Below are positions 8,604-15,864 of a DNA stretch of 32,072 nt, piece by piece. Within the stretch, counting starts at the first letter, position 1; each line of letters starts with the position of its first letter. The position numbers and the translations under genes are program-made. The DNA comes from Alphaproteobacteria bacterium (GTDB lineage Bacteria; Pseudomonadota; Alphaproteobacteria; UBA6615): contig JANQOE010000123.1 of assembly GCA_028279245.1 (NCBI GenBank), positions 1 through 32,072 of the forward strand, read 5' to 3'. The notes under the pieces are model-generated. The model saw only the letters and a list, made by a program, of their open reading frames with translations, searched no databases and had not been told where the DNA came from.

Positions 8604-9347
8604 CTAAGAGACCTGCATAACCAGGGCGTCGTCATAGGGCAGGGCCGGCGTCGCGAATCGGACATCATTGCGGACATAGTGGAAGGCGCAGGCGCGACGC
8701 CACCGCGCCGACGGATTGTCTGACGAGCGGTGAAAGGTGTTGCCGTGGTGGAAGGAGACGCCGCCCTTGCGGACCGGCGCCGGGGTCATCGGTTGCCGGA
8801 CAGCGATATCGTTCGGGATCTGCAGGTTGAAGGGTTCGTCGGGTGGGGCGACGTGCCGATACACCGGCCCGCGGTTGGAACCTTCGCCGAAATAGAGGCA
8901 ACCATTGTCCAGGCCGGCATCGTCCAGGGCGATCCAGGCGGTGACGACGCCTTCGGGATCAGTCGGGCCAAAATAGAAATTGTCCTGGTGCACCGGCTTC
9001 GGACCGCCACCGCGTGGCGGTTTCATGAAGATCTGGCTGAAATAGACCGAGACGCCGGGGCCCAGAATGTCCTCAACCAGCGGCAGCAGCGCCGGATCGC
9101 GGGCGAGTTCGGCGAAAAAGGCGCGGGTGTGGTGCGGGTTGTCCAATTTGCGCAGGACCTGGGCGTCTCTAACGCCATGATCGACATACCAGGCGCGCTC
9201 CTGCTCATTGAGGGCGTCGAGCACCTCGGCCGACCAGTCGGCGATGTCGGCCAGCGCCGCATCCATGCGGCTGTGGGGGAACAGTTCCGGCACCGTGAGG
9301 TGACCGGTGGTCATATAGATATCGCGCTTTGTCTGACCGAGACCCAT
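8604..9347 (-). CDS. Phytanoyl-CoA dioxygenase (PhyH) family Fe(II)/2-oxoglutarate oxygenase, first copy
   Basis: A 247-residue PhyH-type hydroxylase. The expected iron ligands are His120 and Asp122 (PVHQDNFYF) and the distal His206 (TFHRSSDN). Arg217/218 follows as the likely 2-oxoglutarate anchor (WRRACAFHYV). Family members hydroxylate diverse small molecules as well as phytanoyl-CoA, so the name does not fix the substrate. Start: a TTG frame begins at 9359, but ATG 9347 has GAGG 7 nt before it and gives a normal N-terminus. A TetR operator (9361-9374) lies directly upstream, and a TTGACA box at 9403-9398 overlaps the end of the upstream TetR gene, so the gene probably has its own regulated promoter besides read-through. 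Confidence 0.9.
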   Translation of the reverse strand: MGLGQTKRDIYMTTGHLTVPELFPHSRMDAALADIADWSAEVLDALNEQERAWYVDHGVRDAQVLRKLDNPHHTRAFFAELARDPALLPLVEDILGPGVSVYFSQIFMKPPRGGGPKPVHQDNFYFGPTDPEGVVTAWIALDDAGLDNGCLYFGEGSNRGPVYRHVAPPDEPFNLQIPNDIAVRQPMTPAPVRKGGVSFHHGNTFHRSSDNPSARWRRACAFHYVRNDVRFATPALPYDDALVMQVS

Positions 9348-9360
9348 GTCCGACCTCAAG

Positions 9361-9374
9361 TAACCAGCTAGTTA
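9361..9374. promoter_or_regulatory. Putative TetR operator, site 2 (TAAC-N6-GTTA)
   Basis: TAAC CAGCTA GTTA is an inverted repeat in the 52-base gap between the TetR gene (ending at 9400) and the PhyH start (9347). On the minus strand a TTGACA box ends 23 bases before it. The bases that follow on the plus strand (CTTGTG) are the same as at site 4. Confidence 0.65.
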
Positions 9375-9399
9375 CTTGTGCCAGAGTGTAGGACTGGTG

Positions 9400-10080
9400 T
9401 CAATGAGCGGGTGAGGCGCCTGGGTCGTCGGGGCGGGTACAGACGTAACGGGTCACGACCTCGCGGGCATGTTGCCGCCAGCCGGCAAGGCGGTCCGGCG
9501 TGCGCAGGTCGCGGCCGAAGGCGACCGAAAGGGTCGCGCTGTTCGACAGGTAGTAATAGACCAAGCCGACGATGGTGACGTAGAGCTCGACGGGGTCGAG
9601 GCTGGGGCGGAACACTTTCGCCGCTTCGCCGCGGCGCAACAGTTCGCGGATGGTGGACTCGAAAGGCGGCAGCAGCGCCTTCACCCGTTTCGACTTCCGC
9701 AGATGCCGTGCTTTGTGCAGGTTCTCGGTGTTCAACAGGGCAATCGACTGCGGATTGGTGAGGTAATAGTTCCAGACAAAGTCGACCAGGGTGTCCAGGC
9801 CCTCGCGCGGGGACATGGTCTCCAACTCCAGGGTTTGCCCGGAGACGCAGATGGTCTCGTAGACCTCTTCCAGCGCGGCTTGGAACAGCTTCTCCTTGTT
9901 GCCGAAGTAGTGGTACAGCATGCGCTTGTTGATGCCGGCACGGGCGGCGATTTCGTCGACGCGCGCCTCGCCAAGACCCTTCGCCGCAAACTCCGCGGTG
10001 GCCGCCGCGAGGATTCGCGCGCGCGACGCGTCGGGGTCGCGGCGGCGGACGGTCGGCCGGTTTGCCTGACGGCTACTCAT
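9400..10080 (-). CDS. TetR/AcrR-family transcriptional regulator (second copy)
   Basis: A 226-residue TetR-type repressor. The N-terminal DNA-binding domain includes VDEIAARAGINKRMLYHYFGNKEKLF (about 41-66). The ligand-binding C-terminal half contains the stretch SIALLNTENLHKARHLRKSKR, similar in kind to the first TetR (LNDENIHRA). The start ATG at 10080 follows no strong ribosome site but gives the expected short basic N-terminus. It is divergent from the MetE-like gene, with the TAAC-N6-GTTA site at 10141-10154 between them, and is followed by the PhyH gene behind another copy of the site. It most likely represses both, and also the ABC importer through the copy at 12797-12810. The inducer is unknown. 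Confidence 0.93.
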   Translation of the reverse strand: MSSRQANRPTVRRRDPDASRARILAAATAEFAAKGLGEARVDEIAARAGINKRMLYHYFGNKEKLFQAALEEVYETICVSGQTLELETMSPREGLDTLVDFVWNYYLTNPQSIALLNTENLHKARHLRKSKRVKALLPPFESTIRELLRRGEAAKVFRPSLDPVELYVTIVGLVYYYLSNSATLSVAFGRDLRTPDRLAGWRQHAREVVTRYVCTRPDDPGASPAH

Positions 10081-10107
10081 CGCAACGCGCCTTCAACGCT
10101 GATTGCA

Positions 10108-10136
10108 TTGACACTGTCGGCTGCCTCTCATAGCGT
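10108..10136 (+). promoter_or_regulatory. Promoter of the MetE-like gene
   Basis: A perfect TTGACA (10108-10113) is followed after 17 bases by TAGCGT (10131-10136), a weak -10. The TetR operator begins 4 bases further downstream, over the likely start of transcription. Confidence 0.45.
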
Positions 10137-10140
10137 TAAT

Positions 10141-10154
10141 TAACTATACAGTTA
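10141..10154. promoter_or_regulatory. Putative TetR operator, site 3 (TAAC-N6-GTTA)
   Basis: TAAC TATACA GTTA lies in the divergent region between the second TetR gene and the MetE-like gene. The inverted symmetry extends one more base on each side of the spacer (TAACT...AGTTA). It is placed to block the MetE-like promoter and may serve autoregulation of the TetR gene. Confidence 0.68.
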
Positions 10155-10196
10155 CTTAGTCGCACGCGGAAGAACGGATAGCCGGGACATCGAATC

Positions 10197-11231
10197 ATGA
10201 CGGATAAAGAACCGCGAATCAAAACCACGGTGGTTGGATCGTATCCCGTTCCCGATTGGCTGGTGGCGGCGCCGACGCAGCAAGCGCTGGTCGATGCAAC
10301 GCGGACCGTGATCGCGACCCAAGAAGCCGCCGGGATCGATGTCGTCTGTGACGGGGAACTCTATCGGTTCGATGTGAACCATCCCGAGACCAACGGCATG
10401 ATCGAGTATTTCGTGCAACCGATGGACGGGGTGCGGACGGACATCACTTTTGAAGAACTGATCGCCTATCGCAGCCAGGCCGGCATGGCGTTTCGGGCGA
10501 AGCCACCCGGGGTCGTCGATGGACCGGTCGGCCACGGTACGCTGGACCTGCCGCATGCGGCGGCGCGCGCCCTGTCGGTGGCGCGCAAGCCGCTGAAGTT
10601 CACGATCACCGGGCCGCACATGCTGGCGAAGACACTGACCAACAGGCACTACGCGGACCAGGCGGAACTGGCGCTGGCATTGGCGGATGTGTTGGCCGAA
10701 CAGGTGAAACATATCGAAGCGCCGGTCGTGCAACTCGACGAAGCTAACCTGCCGGGTCATCCGGAAGAATGGGAATGGGCGGCGGCGGCGATCAACCGGG
10801 TGCTTGATGCGGTGCAGGGTACGCCGGCGGTGCATTTGTGCTTCGGCAACTACGGCGGACAGTCCATTCAGCGCGGTGGTTGGGACAAGCTGATCCAGTA
10901 TCTCAACGCCTTGCATGCCGATCATATCGTTATGGAGAACGCGCATCGGCCCGCCGACGAACTGGCGGTGTTTCGCGAGCTGCGGCCGGGCCTGGGGCTT
11001 GGTCTCGGTGTGGTCGATATCAAACGCACCGAAGTCGAAAGCGCGGATGAGATTGCGCGGGCGCTGGAGCGGGCGGAGACGCTGCTGGGTGCCGGCCGGG
11101 TGCGATACGTCAACCCCGACTGCGGTTTCTGGATGCTCAAACGGTCGGTCGCCGACGCCAAGATCCGCGCATTGGTCGAGGGCCGCGATCTATACGAAGG
11201 GCGCCAGGCCAACGCGCCGCGTGTCGCCTAG
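10197..11231 (+). CDS. Short MetE-like (cobalamin-independent methionine synthase C-terminal domain) methyltransferase/lyase
   Basis: A 344-residue single-domain protein of the UROD/MetE-like superfamily, about half the length of classical MetE and without its N-terminal domain. The zinc ligands of MetE can be placed: His213 and Cys215 (AVHLCFGNYGG), Glu247 (IVMENAH) and Cys309 (NPDCGFWML). The acidic substrate motif QLDEANLP (179-186) and the N-terminal TTVVGSYPVP also fit. Short relatives include archaeal methionine synthases and epoxyalkane:coenzyme M transferase, so the reaction may be methyl or alkyl transfer to or from a thiol rather than methionine synthesis. It is regulated by the operator at 10141-10154. 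Its stop codon is directly adjacent to that of the convergent ABC ATPase gene. The family call is firm; the substrate is unknown. Confidence 0.88.
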   Translation: MTDKEPRIKTTVVGSYPVPDWLVAAPTQQALVDATRTVIATQEAAGIDVVCDGELYRFDVNHPETNGMIEYFVQPMDGVRTDITFEELIAYRSQAGMAFRAKPPGVVDGPVGHGTLDLPHAAARALSVARKPLKFTITGPHMLAKTLTNRHYADQAELALALADVLAEQVKHIEAPVVQLDEANLPGHPEEWEWAAAAINRVLDAVQGTPAVHLCFGNYGGQSIQRGGWDKLIQYLNALHADHIVMENAHRPADELAVFRELRPGLGLGLGVVDIKRTEVESADEIARALERAETLLGAGRVRYVNPDCGFWMLKRSVADAKIRALVEGRDLYEGRQANAPRVA

Positions 11232-12023
11232 TCAGCGCAGATCGAGCAGCGCGTAAATGCGGCGGGTGTAGCTGCCGAAGTCCTCGTGGGTCTTGACATC
11301 GAGGTTGCGGGTTTCCGGTAGATGGATCTCGATGTACTCGGCCAGCCGGGCTGGACCCGCGGTCATGACGGCGACGTGGGAGCCGAGAAACACCGCTTCT
11401 TGAATGCCGTGGGTGACGAATAAGATCGTTTTCTTGCTCTCCACCCAAATGCGCAGCAGTTCCAGGTTCATCCGCTCACGCGTCAGCGCGTCCAACGCGC
11501 CGAACGGTTCGTCCATCAGGATCAGCTTCGGATCGTGAATAAGCGCGCGGGCAATCGCCGCGCGCTGTTGCATGCCGCCGGAGAGTTCGTAGGGGTAGCT
11601 TTCCTCGAAGCCGCCCAAGCCAACCATCTGCAGCAGGTCGTTGGCGCGTTCGCGGCTTGCCTTGCGTGGCAGACCCAGGATCTCGGCGGGTAGCAAAACG
11701 TTCTCACGGATCCGGCGCCACTTCAGTAGTAGCGGTTGTTGGAACACCATGCCGATGTCGCGGGCCGGGTCGAATGGATCGTTGGTGGAGCCGATCCGCA
11801 CCTCACCGCCGTCATGGGGATGCAGCCCAGCCAGCACCTTGAGCAAAGTGCTTTTACCGCAACCGGACGGACCAACGATGCTGACGAGTTCGCCGGCCGC
11901 GACCTCGATCGAGATGCTCTGGATAGCCTCGAACTCTTCCGTGCGGGTCCGGTAGACTTTGCGGACGTTCTTCAGCGAGATGAAGGACTCGCCGTTCGGT
12001 GACAGGCTATTCAACGCGCGCAT
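11232..12023 (-). CDS. ABC transporter ATP-binding protein (nitrate/taurine/THI5-type importer)
   Basis: A 263-residue ATPase of the SsuB/TauB/ThiZ type that powers the importer encoded with it. Visible motifs are Walker A GPSGCGKST (51-59), Q-loop VFQQP (about 93-97), signature LSGGMQQR (147-154), Walker B LILMDEP (167-173) and the H-loop His205 (LFVTHGIQEA). The ATG at 12023 overlaps the end of the permease gene by 17 bases, so the two are translationally coupled. A TTG three codons on has a better-spaced AAGG, so the exact start is uncertain. This is the last gene of the permease-ATPase operon. Confidence 0.95.
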   Translation of the reverse strand: MRALNSLSPNGESFISLKNVRKVYRTRTEEFEAIQSISIEVAAGELVSIVGPSGCGKSTLLKVLAGLHPHDGGEVRIGSTNDPFDPARDIGMVFQQPLLLKWRRIRENVLLPAEILGLPRKASRERANDLLQMVGLGGFEESYPYELSGGMQQRAAIARALIHDPKLILMDEPFGALDALTRERMNLELLRIWVESKKTILFVTHGIQEAVFLGSHVAVMTAGPARLAEYIEIHLPETRNLDVKTHEDFGSYTRRIYALLDLR

Positions 12024-12768
12024 CCTTCACCACAAACGCCCGTTCCAAGGCGATGACCGCGCCATAAAGGGCGATGCCGATCAGCGTCACCAGCAACAGT
12101 GCCATCACCATGGCGTCGGTGTTGAGCGCCTCTTGCGTGACCAACATGAACCAACCGAGGCCACGGTCCGACTGAATGAACTCGCCGACAATTGCACCGG
12201 CGACCGCCAACACCGTCGCCACTTTCATGCCAGAGAAGATGTAGGGCAAAGCGCCGGGTAGCTGGATTTTGGTGAAGATCTGCCAGCGGTTGCCCTTTAG
12301 CGAGCGCACCAGATCCAACAGTTCCGGTTCGACTTCGCGCAATCCGCGTGCCGTATTCAGGAGGATCGGAAAGAAACAGATGGTAAAGGTGATGACGATG
12401 TTCGTTTGAATGCCAAACCGCAGCCAAACGATGAACAGCGGCGCCATCGCCACCTTCGGGATCATGTTGAGCGTTATGAGCAACGGCATCAGCGCCTCGT
12501 CGAGCCGCCGGGACCAAGTGAACAACACTGCAAAGGTGACGCCGACCACCGTGGCGAGAATGTAACCGCCAAATACCTCCTGGGTGGTGGCCGCGAAGTG
12601 GCGCGCCCAGTTGTAGTTTGGCTCGCCGAGCGTGGTCAGGGCCAGCCAAGGCGTCGGCAGGATGTATTCTGGGACGTCGCCGACGATGACGGCAATCCAC
12701 CAGATGGCGACGAAAGCCAGGTGGACGGTGACCGCGATAGTGATTTTGCGCCAAGCGGCTGCGGACAT
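12007..12768 (-). CDS. ABC transporter permease (SsuC/TauC/ThiX type)
   Basis: A 253-residue inner-membrane permease with about six hydrophobic segments. The EAA-like loop that contacts the ATPase is visible near RSLKGNRWQIFTKIQLPGALP. Start ATG 12768 has GGAGG about 12 nt upstream. It is the first gene of a two-gene minus-strand operon with the ATPase and is divergent from the substrate-binding protein gene. The operator at 12797-12810 falls in the spacer of a possible promoter (TTGAGC 12821-12816, TATCTT 12798-12793), so the whole importer can be controlled from one site. Confidence 0.93.
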   Translation of the reverse strand: MSAAAWRKITIAVTVHLAFVAIWWIAVIVGDVPEYILPTPWLALTTLGEPNYNWARHFAATTQEVFGGYILATVVGVTFAVLFTWSRRLDEALMPLLITLNMIPKVAMAPLFIVWLRFGIQTNIVITFTICFFPILLNTARGLREVEPELLDLVRSLKGNRWQIFTKIQLPGALPYIFSGMKVATVLAVAGAIVGEFIQSDRGLGWFMLVTQEALNTDAMVMALLLVTLIGIALYGAVIALERAFVVKDARVE

Positions 12769-12796
12769 GTTGCTCAGTGCCTCCGTGGGCCGAAGA

Positions 12797-12810
12797 TAAC
12801 TAACTAGTTA
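12797..12810. promoter_or_regulatory. Putative TetR operator, site 4 (TAAC-N6-GTTA)
   Basis: TAAC TAACTA GTTA contains the perfect palindrome TAACTAGTTA. It is followed by CTTGTG, as at site 2. It sits between the divergent permease and binding-protein genes, inside the predicted minus-strand promoter and over the -35 region of the plus-strand one (TATACT at 12828-12833). Confidence 0.68.
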
Positions 12811-12840
12811 CTTGTGCTCAACCGCTCTATACTGGCGCCA

Positions 12841-12855
12841 CCGGCACGGTGCCGG
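12841..12855. repeat. GC-rich palindrome in the leader of the binding-protein gene
   Basis: CCGGCACGGTGCCGG is a perfect odd palindrome with 7-base arms. It lies between the TATACT box (12828-12833) and the ribosome site of the binding-protein gene. If transcription starts near 12840, the mRNA would begin with this hairpin, which could protect the 5' end or act as an extra operator. Confidence 0.5.
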
Positions 12856-12879
12856 AACCATAATCTGAGGAGGAAGCCA

Positions 12880-13884
12880 ATGCGGGGACAGCTCAAGGCC
12901 GTCGCCGGCGCCGCATTCTTGACAGCGGCCGGCCTCGGGTCCGGACAGGCGATGGCCGCCGAGACCATTAACTTTGTTCTCAACTGGGTCCCCGGCGGGG
13001 ATCACGCGCCGATCTACTGGGCGCGGGAACAGGGCTGGTATGCCGACGCCGGTATCGACCTGGTGATCGAGGACGGTACGGGGTCCGGGGCGTCGGCTAA
13101 GAAGGTCGGGGTCGGGCGGAACGAACTCGGCATCGCCGATCTGCCGACCATGTTGCAGGCTCGCGGTAACGGCGCCGATCTGGTCGCCGTCATGAACATC
13201 TATGCGAATTCGCCTTATGGCATCTATTGGAAGAAGTCCTCCGGGATCGAGGACTTTGGCGATCTTCAGGGACGGACGATCGGCAACCCGCCGTTCGACG
13301 CGGCCCGGCAAATGTGGCCGGCTATTGCCAGCGTGCTGCAGATCGATCCGGAGTCGGTGAACTTCGTCAACGTTAAGCCGAACGCTAAGATCGCCGCGAT
13401 GGAATCAGGCTCCATCGATGCAACGACGAACTTCTACAACGTTCATTACATCTATCAGCGGATCTTCGGCGACGACATGGGCTTCGTCGCGCTGCGCGAC
13501 ATTGGTTTCAACCCGTACGGCAACTCGATCATCGCCAACGGCGACTGGTTGGAGGGCAATCCCGAGCTGGCGCAGTCCTTCGTGCAGGTCACGCAGCGGG
13601 CCTACGCCACCTGCGCGCAGGATTCGGCACCGTGTATCGAAACGCTCGCCAAGGCCGGCAGCCAGAAGGTTGAAGATGTTACCGCGAATTGGAAGCTGGT
13701 GGTTGAGCTCATGACTCATGAAACCAGTACAGAGAACGCGCTCGGATACTTTGCGCCGGACCGGATGGCCGACGACTATGGCGCGGTCGAGACTTCCTTC
13801 GAGATTGAGGCGTACGACGTCAGTACGGCCTTCACGAATGAATTCCTCGACATGTCCATCAAAATGCCAACGGCGACAAACTAG
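12880..13884 (+). CDS. NMT1/THI5-type ABC transporter substrate-binding protein
   Basis: A 334-residue periplasmic binding protein of the NMT1/THI5/ThiY class. The signal peptide ends at AMA-AETINF. The mature start NFVLNWVPGGDHAPIYWAREQGWY is typical of the group that binds aminopyrimidine thiamine precursors and related nitrogenous compounds. Start: the frame is open from 12814, but ATG 12880 follows the strong GAGGAGGAA at 12867-12875 and gives a clean signal peptide. It is divergent from the permease-ATPase pair and shares the operator at 12797-12810. No TPP riboswitch is visible in the leader, so classical thiamine control is not supported. The ligand may be a compound degraded by the neighbouring enzymes. 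Confidence 0.93.
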   Translation: MRGQLKAVAGAAFLTAAGLGSGQAMAAETINFVLNWVPGGDHAPIYWAREQGWYADAGIDLVIEDGTGSGASAKKVGVGRNELGIADLPTMLQARGNGADLVAVMNIYANSPYGIYWKKSSGIEDFGDLQGRTIGNPPFDAARQMWPAIASVLQIDPESVNFVNVKPNAKIAAMESGSIDATTNFYNVHYIYQRIFGDDMGFVALRDIGFNPYGNSIIANGDWLEGNPELAQSFVQVTQRAYATCAQDSAPCIETLAKAGSQKVEDVTANWKLVVELMTHETSTENALGYFAPDRMADDYGAVETSFEIEAYDVSTAFTNEFLDMSIKMPTATN

Positions 13885-13900
13885 GCCGGTTCTGTCGAAG

Positions 13901-13926
13901 GTGGGCCGCGCTTCGGTGCGGCCCAC
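13901..13926 (+). terminator. Strong UUCG-loop hairpin after the binding-protein gene
   Basis: GTGGGCCGC pairs with GCGGCCCAC, and the inner bases GC...GT extend the stem around a TTCG tetraloop, giving about 11 pairs. It begins 17 bases after the stop codon. There is no T-run behind it, so it may be a GC-rich intrinsic terminator or an mRNA 3'-protecting hairpin. Confidence 0.6.
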
Positions 13927-13978
13927 CGCTTGTCGGGGGTGGCGATCGGTGAGGCAGCTATAGGCTAGCGCTTGCCCC

Positions 13979-14674
13979 ATGGGCGCCGAGATGCGATTCT
14001 TCCGGCAGAACACTGTTGGGGGAAGAAGCGTCGTGAGGGGCCTGGCCGTCGCCGGACTGCTCATCTTTGTGGCTTTCGCGGCTGATGCGCGGGCGAAGCA
14101 GAGTAGCGTTTTCGAGTACACGGTGCTGCGAAACGGTGCGCCGATCGGCTACAACCGGGTCGTTGTCACGCCTGACAGCGCGAGCGACGAAATTGCGCTG
14201 AGCTTCGATTCCAAGCTGGCGGTGAAACTGGGCTTCATCACCGTGTTCAGCTACGCGCACCAGCGGGAAGAGTTGTGGCGGGACGGGCGGCTCGTCCATG
14301 CGGCCGGCGAGACCAACGTCAACGGCGAGAATACCGCGATCGAAGTGCGGGCCGAGGATGGCGGCTATGTCCGCAAGGTGAACAACCGGGTCGAGGCGCT
14401 GGAGCAGGACCGGAAGCCCTTGGCCATGTGGGATCCGAAACTGCTGGGCGCGCACGACGCGTTCTTTTCAGTCTCCGAAGACAAGCTGCTGGATGTCTCG
14501 GTCGACTTCGCCGGCCGGCAGCGCATTCCCTGGGCCGACGGCGAAGCGCTGGTCGACCACTACAAGATGACCGGGGATGAGGAGCGGGAGCTCTGGTACA
14601 GTCCGGATGGCGTGCTGCTGCGGGCGAAGTTTCGGAACCGCGGTTCGGATATCGAGTTCGTGTTGAACCGCTAG
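13979..14674 (+). CDS. DUF6134-like exported protein
   Basis: A 231-residue protein with an N-terminal export signal (VVRGLAVAGLLIFVAFAADARA, cleavage likely after ARA) and a beta-rich body: VFEYTVLRNGAPIGYNRV, LAVKLGFITVFSYAHQREELW, DHYKMTGDEERELWYSPDGVLLRAKF. This pattern resembles the DUF6134 family of periplasmic proteins of unknown function. The start is uncertain: ATG 13979, ATG 13991 and GTG 14032 (behind GGGGGAAG) are all possible, and the last gives the most compact signal peptide. It stands alone between the ABC importer and the desaturase. Its stop is 12 bases before the convergent desaturase stop. Confidence 0.75.
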   Translation: MGAEMRFFRQNTVGGRSVVRGLAVAGLLIFVAFAADARAKQSSVFEYTVLRNGAPIGYNRVVVTPDSASDEIALSFDSKLAVKLGFITVFSYAHQREELWRDGRLVHAAGETNVNGENTAIEVRAEDGGYVRKVNNRVEALEQDRKPLAMWDPKLLGAHDAFFSVSEDKLLDVSVDFAGRQRIPWADGEALVDHYKMTGDEERELWYSPDGVLLRAKFRNRGSDIEFVLNR

Positions 14675-14685
14675 GTTTCGCCAAT

Positions 14686-15723
14686 CTAGGCCGCCTGCCG
14701 CTCCGGCACCTTGCGCACCACCCACCAATCCGGTTCCCGCAACTGGCGGGTCAGGGACGAGAAGACCTCCTTGTAGGCCGCCCACGTGCTGGGATAGGGC
14801 GGCGGGCAATCATGTTTGATCGCTTCGTGCAGCCGCGGTAGTGCGTGGTATGGCACCATCGGGAACATGTGGTGTTCGACGTGGTAGTTCATGTTCAGGT
14901 ATAGGAACCGGAACACCGGGTTCATGTAGATGGTGCGGGTGTTCAGCCGATGGTCGAGTACGTCGTCGGCTAGGCCGAGATGCTGGGTGACGCCGAAGAA
15001 CATCGCGACCCAATGGCCGAGGAACGGCGGCAACATCACGAAGAAGATCGGGAGCCATGATGCGGTGACGACGGCCAACAAGATCGTTGCCGCCCACACG
15101 GCGATCCAGATACGGGCTGCCAGGACCACCTTCGGCCACTCTTCCGCCGGGACGAAGTCTTCTTCCGGGAAGGTCTTCTTGCCCTGGGCGTGGATGAAGA
15201 CGCGGCCGATGGTCTTCAATCCGCCAGTCAGGTTGAAGGCTGTCAAGAACAGGCGCGGGAAGTCCGGGGGGCGTGGGGTGATGATCTCCGGATCGCGGCC
15301 GACAATGATGGTGTCGGTGTGGTGGCGGGTGTGGCTCCACCGCCAGACCGTCGGTTCGCGCAACAGCCAGAAGCTGGCGAAGTGATAGACGATGACGTTG
15401 ATCCACTGGGTCTTGAACGCTGTGCCATGGCCGCACTCATGCCAGCGGGGATCGGACGAGCCGGTCAGGATGGCGCAGTAGGCGAGGAAGGGCAGCACCG
15501 CCCACCACGTGCCCCAGGTGGCGAGGGCGGTTGCGCCGAACAAGGCGATCAGGCCGAGCCACAACAGCAGATGCCACAGCGCCGGAAAGTCGCTGCGGCG
15601 CATTAGTTCCTTCATCTGATCGCGCGGGATCTCGCATTTGTACCAGTTGGCGGAGACCAGTCCGTTGTCCCAGGCGTGTTTGGTTTCCGCGCCGTTGAGG
15701 CTGTAGTCGCGACGTTCGACCAT
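14686..15723 (-). CDS. Membrane fatty acid desaturase
   Basis: A 345-residue integral membrane di-iron desaturase. The three histidine boxes are visible: HECGH (HxxxH), HTRHH (HxxHH) and HVEHH. Hydrophobic pairs lie before and between them (WHLLLWLGLIALFGATALATW; WIAVWAATILLAVVTASWLPIFFVMLPP). These enzymes introduce double bonds into acyl chains or oxidise related lipids using O2 and an electron donor. Position of action and donor cannot be told. The ATG at 15723 lacks a strong ribosome site but gives the N-terminus typical of this subgroup (MVERRDYSLNGAE). It is a single gene with no clear operon partner. Confidence 0.92.
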   Translation of the reverse strand: MVERRDYSLNGAETKHAWDNGLVSANWYKCEIPRDQMKELMRRSDFPALWHLLLWLGLIALFGATALATWGTWWAVLPFLAYCAILTGSSDPRWHECGHGTAFKTQWINVIVYHFASFWLLREPTVWRWSHTRHHTDTIIVGRDPEIITPRPPDFPRLFLTAFNLTGGLKTIGRVFIHAQGKKTFPEEDFVPAEEWPKVVLAARIWIAVWAATILLAVVTASWLPIFFVMLPPFLGHWVAMFFGVTQHLGLADDVLDHRLNTRTIYMNPVFRFLYLNMNYHVEHHMFPMVPYHALPRLHEAIKHDCPPPYPSTWAAYKEVFSSLTRQLREPDWWVVRKVPERQAA

Positions 15724-15835
15724 GGCATTCGCTAACGGCCGCGTTCCGGTGCGGCGGCGGCCGGTTCCTCTGTTGTGTTTCAGCCATTATGACCGAGGAT
15801 CGGCGCGATACCAAAGCCGAACGACGCGATGGGGT

Positions 15836-15856
15836 GGCCGGGAGAGGCTCCCGGCC
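15836..15856 (-). terminator. GC-rich hairpin after the small membrane protein gene
   Basis: GGCCGGGAG pairs with CTCCCGGCC around a 3-base loop (AGG). The hairpin starts 9 bases beyond the stop of the minus-strand gene ending at 15865. No T-run follows on that strand. Confidence 0.45.
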
Positions 15857-15864
15857 GGTGTGGA

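Noticed and set aside
12856..12880. CTGAG in the binding-protein leader as part of a TPP riboswitch
   Set aside because: Only a five-base match; the remaining conserved TPP motifs and room for the fold are absent.
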